A stretch of DNA of 64,000 nt from an uncultured Synechococcus sp. (GTDB lineage Bacteria; Cyanobacteriota; Cyanobacteriia; Phormidesmidales; Phormidesmidaceae), in contig CALDSK010000202.1 in assembly GCA_937911865.1 (NCBI GenBank), positions 1 to 64,000 of the forward strand. Reading direction: 5' to 3'. The notes below the pieces were generated by a model. The model was given only the letters and a program-made list of their open reading frames with translations. It was not told the origin of the DNA and ran no database searches. The position numbers and the translations under genes were made by a program. Positions 62,101-64,000 of this stretch are shown here, piece after piece (positions within the stretch are counted from its first letter, which is position 1; each line of letters starts with the position of its first letter).

Positions 62101-62115
62101 GCGAACTATAAAAGA

Positions 62116-63066
62116 CTACGCCCACTGCTCGCAAATAGGCAGCAGGCGTAGCGCTAGCCGTCTGTGCATTTCAGGAGAGGCGTAGTAGTTGTTTTCGCTC
62201 AGGTGAGAGGAGGTAAGCTGAATTTTGCCTTTCTTATAGTCGCGTGAGCGTACGATTGAGACCGGCTCTTGGGTAAATCGGCTGATGAACGGCTGCGGCA
62301 GTCCGGTCTTATCGACATGTTCAACGTAGTCATCGCACAGCGGTCTTAGCGCTTCTACCATTGACCGATTGACCAGATGTGGAAAGCTGGAAAGAAGGTG
62401 AAACAGCGTATCGTATCGCTCTTCATAATCAGGCGATCGCTTAGAAAACCAGACCAGTACTTTTGGCACCGTAATCTGATTTAGCAGCTTAGAAAACTCG
62501 CTGATGTAAGCGGCTCTCGTCTCAGCAACCAGCGAGGCAATTTCCTGAACATTCGCAGTCTCTAGCAGCCGCTGGTAGGCAAAATCAGCGGGAACAACTT
62601 TCCCATCACTTAAAATATATTGTTCTTGCGAATAATGAGTCGTCTTGAACCGAGAATTTCCCTGCGATCGCCCAGAAAAAATAGCGATGGTGACAAACTT
62701 AGAGTGATTGACCAAATCAATCAGCGTTTTGTTGCGAGGCTCCGTATAAAAAGAGGGGCCTACGCCTGAAAAGCCTAGGTTGAGCGCCGGTACTTTTAGC
62801 GCGGTGCCCAGTAGCTCAGTATAAGGCCGTGGAACAAAACGACCAAACGTGAAGGCAGCGCCTAAAGAGGTGCAGTATTCACCCGGTGCTAAGCTAGCAG
62901 GACGCGGCCCCCGAGCCGAGAAACCGGCTTCTGGCGACCAGATCTTCCAAATTTTGTAGTCGATAATCTCGGCATCAATTTCTTGATAGCCATATGCGGT
63001 GCCCATATTGCTATGTGCAGGCTTTTCAATTGGAGTAGCCAACGAAGGAGGCGATGAGTCTGTCAT
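62116..63066 (-). CDS. DUF6473-type protein
   Basis: A protein of about 316 residues from ATG 63066. The N-terminal half carries the pattern I associate with DUF6473 proteins: YGYQEIDAEIIDYKIW, a Gly/Arg/Pro block (RGPRPASLAPGEYCTSLGAA), FTFGRFVPRPYTELLG, LNLGFSGVGPSFY, and VTIAIFSGRSQGN. The C-terminal half has VLVWFSKRSPDYEERYD, FPHLVNRSMV. The GFSGVGPSF and SGRS elements suggest an SGNH-like hydrolase or transferase core, but this is not certain. Homologous proteins are commonly found beside sulfotransferases, as here (84 bp from one). No signal peptide. Confidence 0.6.
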   Translation of the reverse strand: MTDSSPPSLATPIEKPAHSNMGTAYGYQEIDAEIIDYKIWKIWSPEAGFSARGPRPASLAPGEYCTSLGAAFTFGRFVPRPYTELLGTALKVPALNLGFSGVGPSFYTEPRNKTLIDLVNHSKFVTIAIFSGRSQGNSRFKTTHYSQEQYILSDGKVVPADFAYQRLLETANVQEIASLVAETRAAYISEFSKLLNQITVPKVLVWFSKRSPDYEERYDTLFHLLSSFPHLVNRSMVEALRPLCDDYVEHVDKTGLPQPFISRFTQEPVSIVRSRDYKKGKIQLTSSHLSENNYYASPEMHRRLALRLLPICEQWA

Positions 63067-63150
63067 GTTAGAAATCTGTATCAAATTCTGAAATTGAATG
63101 CGCTACACGGGTAAAGCAAAGCCCTCGGCCATAGCGGTCAGCCAGCGGTG

Positions 63151-64000
63151 CTACTGAGCAACCCATCCGAACGTCATCCCAAGTAAAGTTTCGAGCTTTC
63201 GTGTCTGTGGTTCAAAGAAATTGAACAGCTGCTGACGCGTCTCGGAAGAAACAGCACCATACTGGCCTGCGTTGTACCTTCCGTAGTCCTGGTGGGGCGG
63301 GCCGTCAATCTTCAACGTCTGGCAGATCGTTTTCAAAGTCTGTTCAGGGGCCGAAAATAAATCTTCGCTTCGTAAAACCAGCAGCTGATCGCGCGAGAAA
63401 AAATTCAGCCAACGGCATAGGTGATGGTAGTACAGGCTATTGCCGATATGCCGAGCGCGATTCAGCAAGGGCCAGAGCTCTGCCGCTGACGCTTCACCAA
63501 CTAACGCTGGCTCAATCAGCGCTCTTTCTGCATCGATAGCAGCTTCAAAGCTGCGCTTTTCAGTGCCGTTGCGCACCATCATGTTGTAGCGAGAAATGGT
63601 TCTATCGACCGGATGACGCAAAACAACAATCAGCTGAATTTTGGGAAAATACTCAAACACACGAGCAGGCGCAGTATTGCTGTAGAGGTAGTTGGCAGAG
63701 GTCTCTCCGGTAATATAGGCTCGCTGAAGCGAAGGCAGTGTCTTGGATTGCGCAGCAGCAGTTACCCTAAACTGCGCTGGGAAGTGCGCCTGATACCAGG
63801 CTTTGCCCTGCTTGTATTCTAGGTCAAAAAAATCGATCTCTTTTTCAACGGGTGACAGAACCTGCGGGTGAGAGAATAGATATTGATAGAGCGAAGTCGT
63901 GCCACACTTCTCGGCTCCAATTACCATAAACTTAGGAGAGAGCGGCTGATCTAGGAGCTCGATATCTGTTTCAGCGTTTGACTGCAGGCCTAGCTGAGGA
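63151..64000 (-). CDS. Sulfotransferase, N-terminus beyond the window
   Basis: A PAPS-dependent sulfotransferase of at least 280 residues whose frame remains open to the right edge; the ATG at 63927 is internal, because the family's first strand (PKFMVIGAEKCGTTSLYQYL) begins before it. 5'-phosphosulfate loop EKCGTTSLYQYLFSHP and 3'-phosphate motif LIVVLRHPVDRTISRYN are intact; YYHHLCRWLNFF and LVLRSEDLF follow the usual order. This is the canonical KCGTT form, unlike the KAATSA/KAATTA of the two fused sulfotransferases. The upstream extension (LQSNAETDIELLDQPLS) could belong to a linker after another domain. Confidence 0.88.
   Translation of the reverse strand, partial: PQLGLQSNAETDIELLDQPLSPKFMVIGAEKCGTTSLYQYLFSHPQVLSPVEKEIDFFDLEYKQGKAWYQAHFPAQFRVTAAAQSKTLPSLQRAYITGETSANYLYSNTAPARVFEYFPKIQLIVVLRHPVDRTISRYNMMVRNGTEKRSFEAAIDAERALIEPALVGEASAAELWPLLNRARHIGNSLYYHHLCRWLNFFSRDQLLVLRSEDLFSAPEQTLKTICQTLKIDGPPHQDYGRYNAGQYGAVSSETRQQLFNFFEPQTRKLETLLGMTFGWVAQ

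Noticed and set aside
62047..62106. CRISPR array
   Set aside because: Contiguous 15-bp units without spacers and no cas genes; a simple tandem repeat.

Overview
The window comes from a cyanobacterial chromosome, most likely a filamentous or Leptolyngbya/Synechococcales-type lineage. The octamer GCGATCGC (HIP1) recurs throughout. The ribosomal block reads rplS - trnW(CCA) - secE - nusG - rplK - rplA - rplJ - rplL and is not followed by rpoB, which is the usual cyanobacterial arrangement. No species call is attempted.

Layout. 1-362 is the tail of a secreted haemagglutinin-type (two-partner secretion) protein. 483-10000 is an accessory mix: SDR reductase, Wzz-like membrane protein, AraC, aldo/keto reductase, LysR with a divergent haloalkane-dehalogenase-like hydrolase, and a MerR - tautomerase - MAPEG cassette behind a classic 19-bp-spacer MerR promoter. 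9690-9941 is a decayed reading frame. 10045-19302 holds TehB, a methyltransferase + YwiC pair divergent from a Crp/Fnr regulator, a NAD(P) reductase + SnoaL-like pair divergent from an AraC regulator, an SDR + QueA-like pair, a glyoxalase-fold protein, and an internally deleted SDR relic of only 43 codons. 19386-26578 encodes a GH63-type glucosidase, an alpha/beta hydrolase, TlyA, and a CheR + response-regulator/kinase module. 27249-33041 is the ribosomal/transcription block plus map, with a candidate attenuator between rplA and rplJ. 33064-34191 is a TonB-like protein.

34781-64000 is the most remarkable part: about 29 kb of very large modular proteins in which TPR arrays are joined to glycosyltransferases (GT2, GT4, GT32-like, RgpF-like) and sulfotransferases. 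It includes one 1153-codon protein with beta domain - sulfotransferase - TPR - GT2 - beta domain - TPR, and a GT4 - beta domain - sulfotransferase fusion. A lamin-tail + Hint-domain protein sits in the middle. A DUF6473 protein and a fourth sulfotransferase domain close the window. No flippase, polymerase or ABC exporter is visible in this stretch, so whether the product is a sulfated exopolysaccharide or a glycosylated/sulfated protein is open.

Cross-cutting patterns. Short tandem repeats (14-24 bp units) lie directly at or just after the stop codons of several unrelated genes. A TCCGGATAC element recurs upstream of the surface-cluster genes. Most large genes run on the minus strand and several form tight pairs (gaps from -1 to 8 bp).
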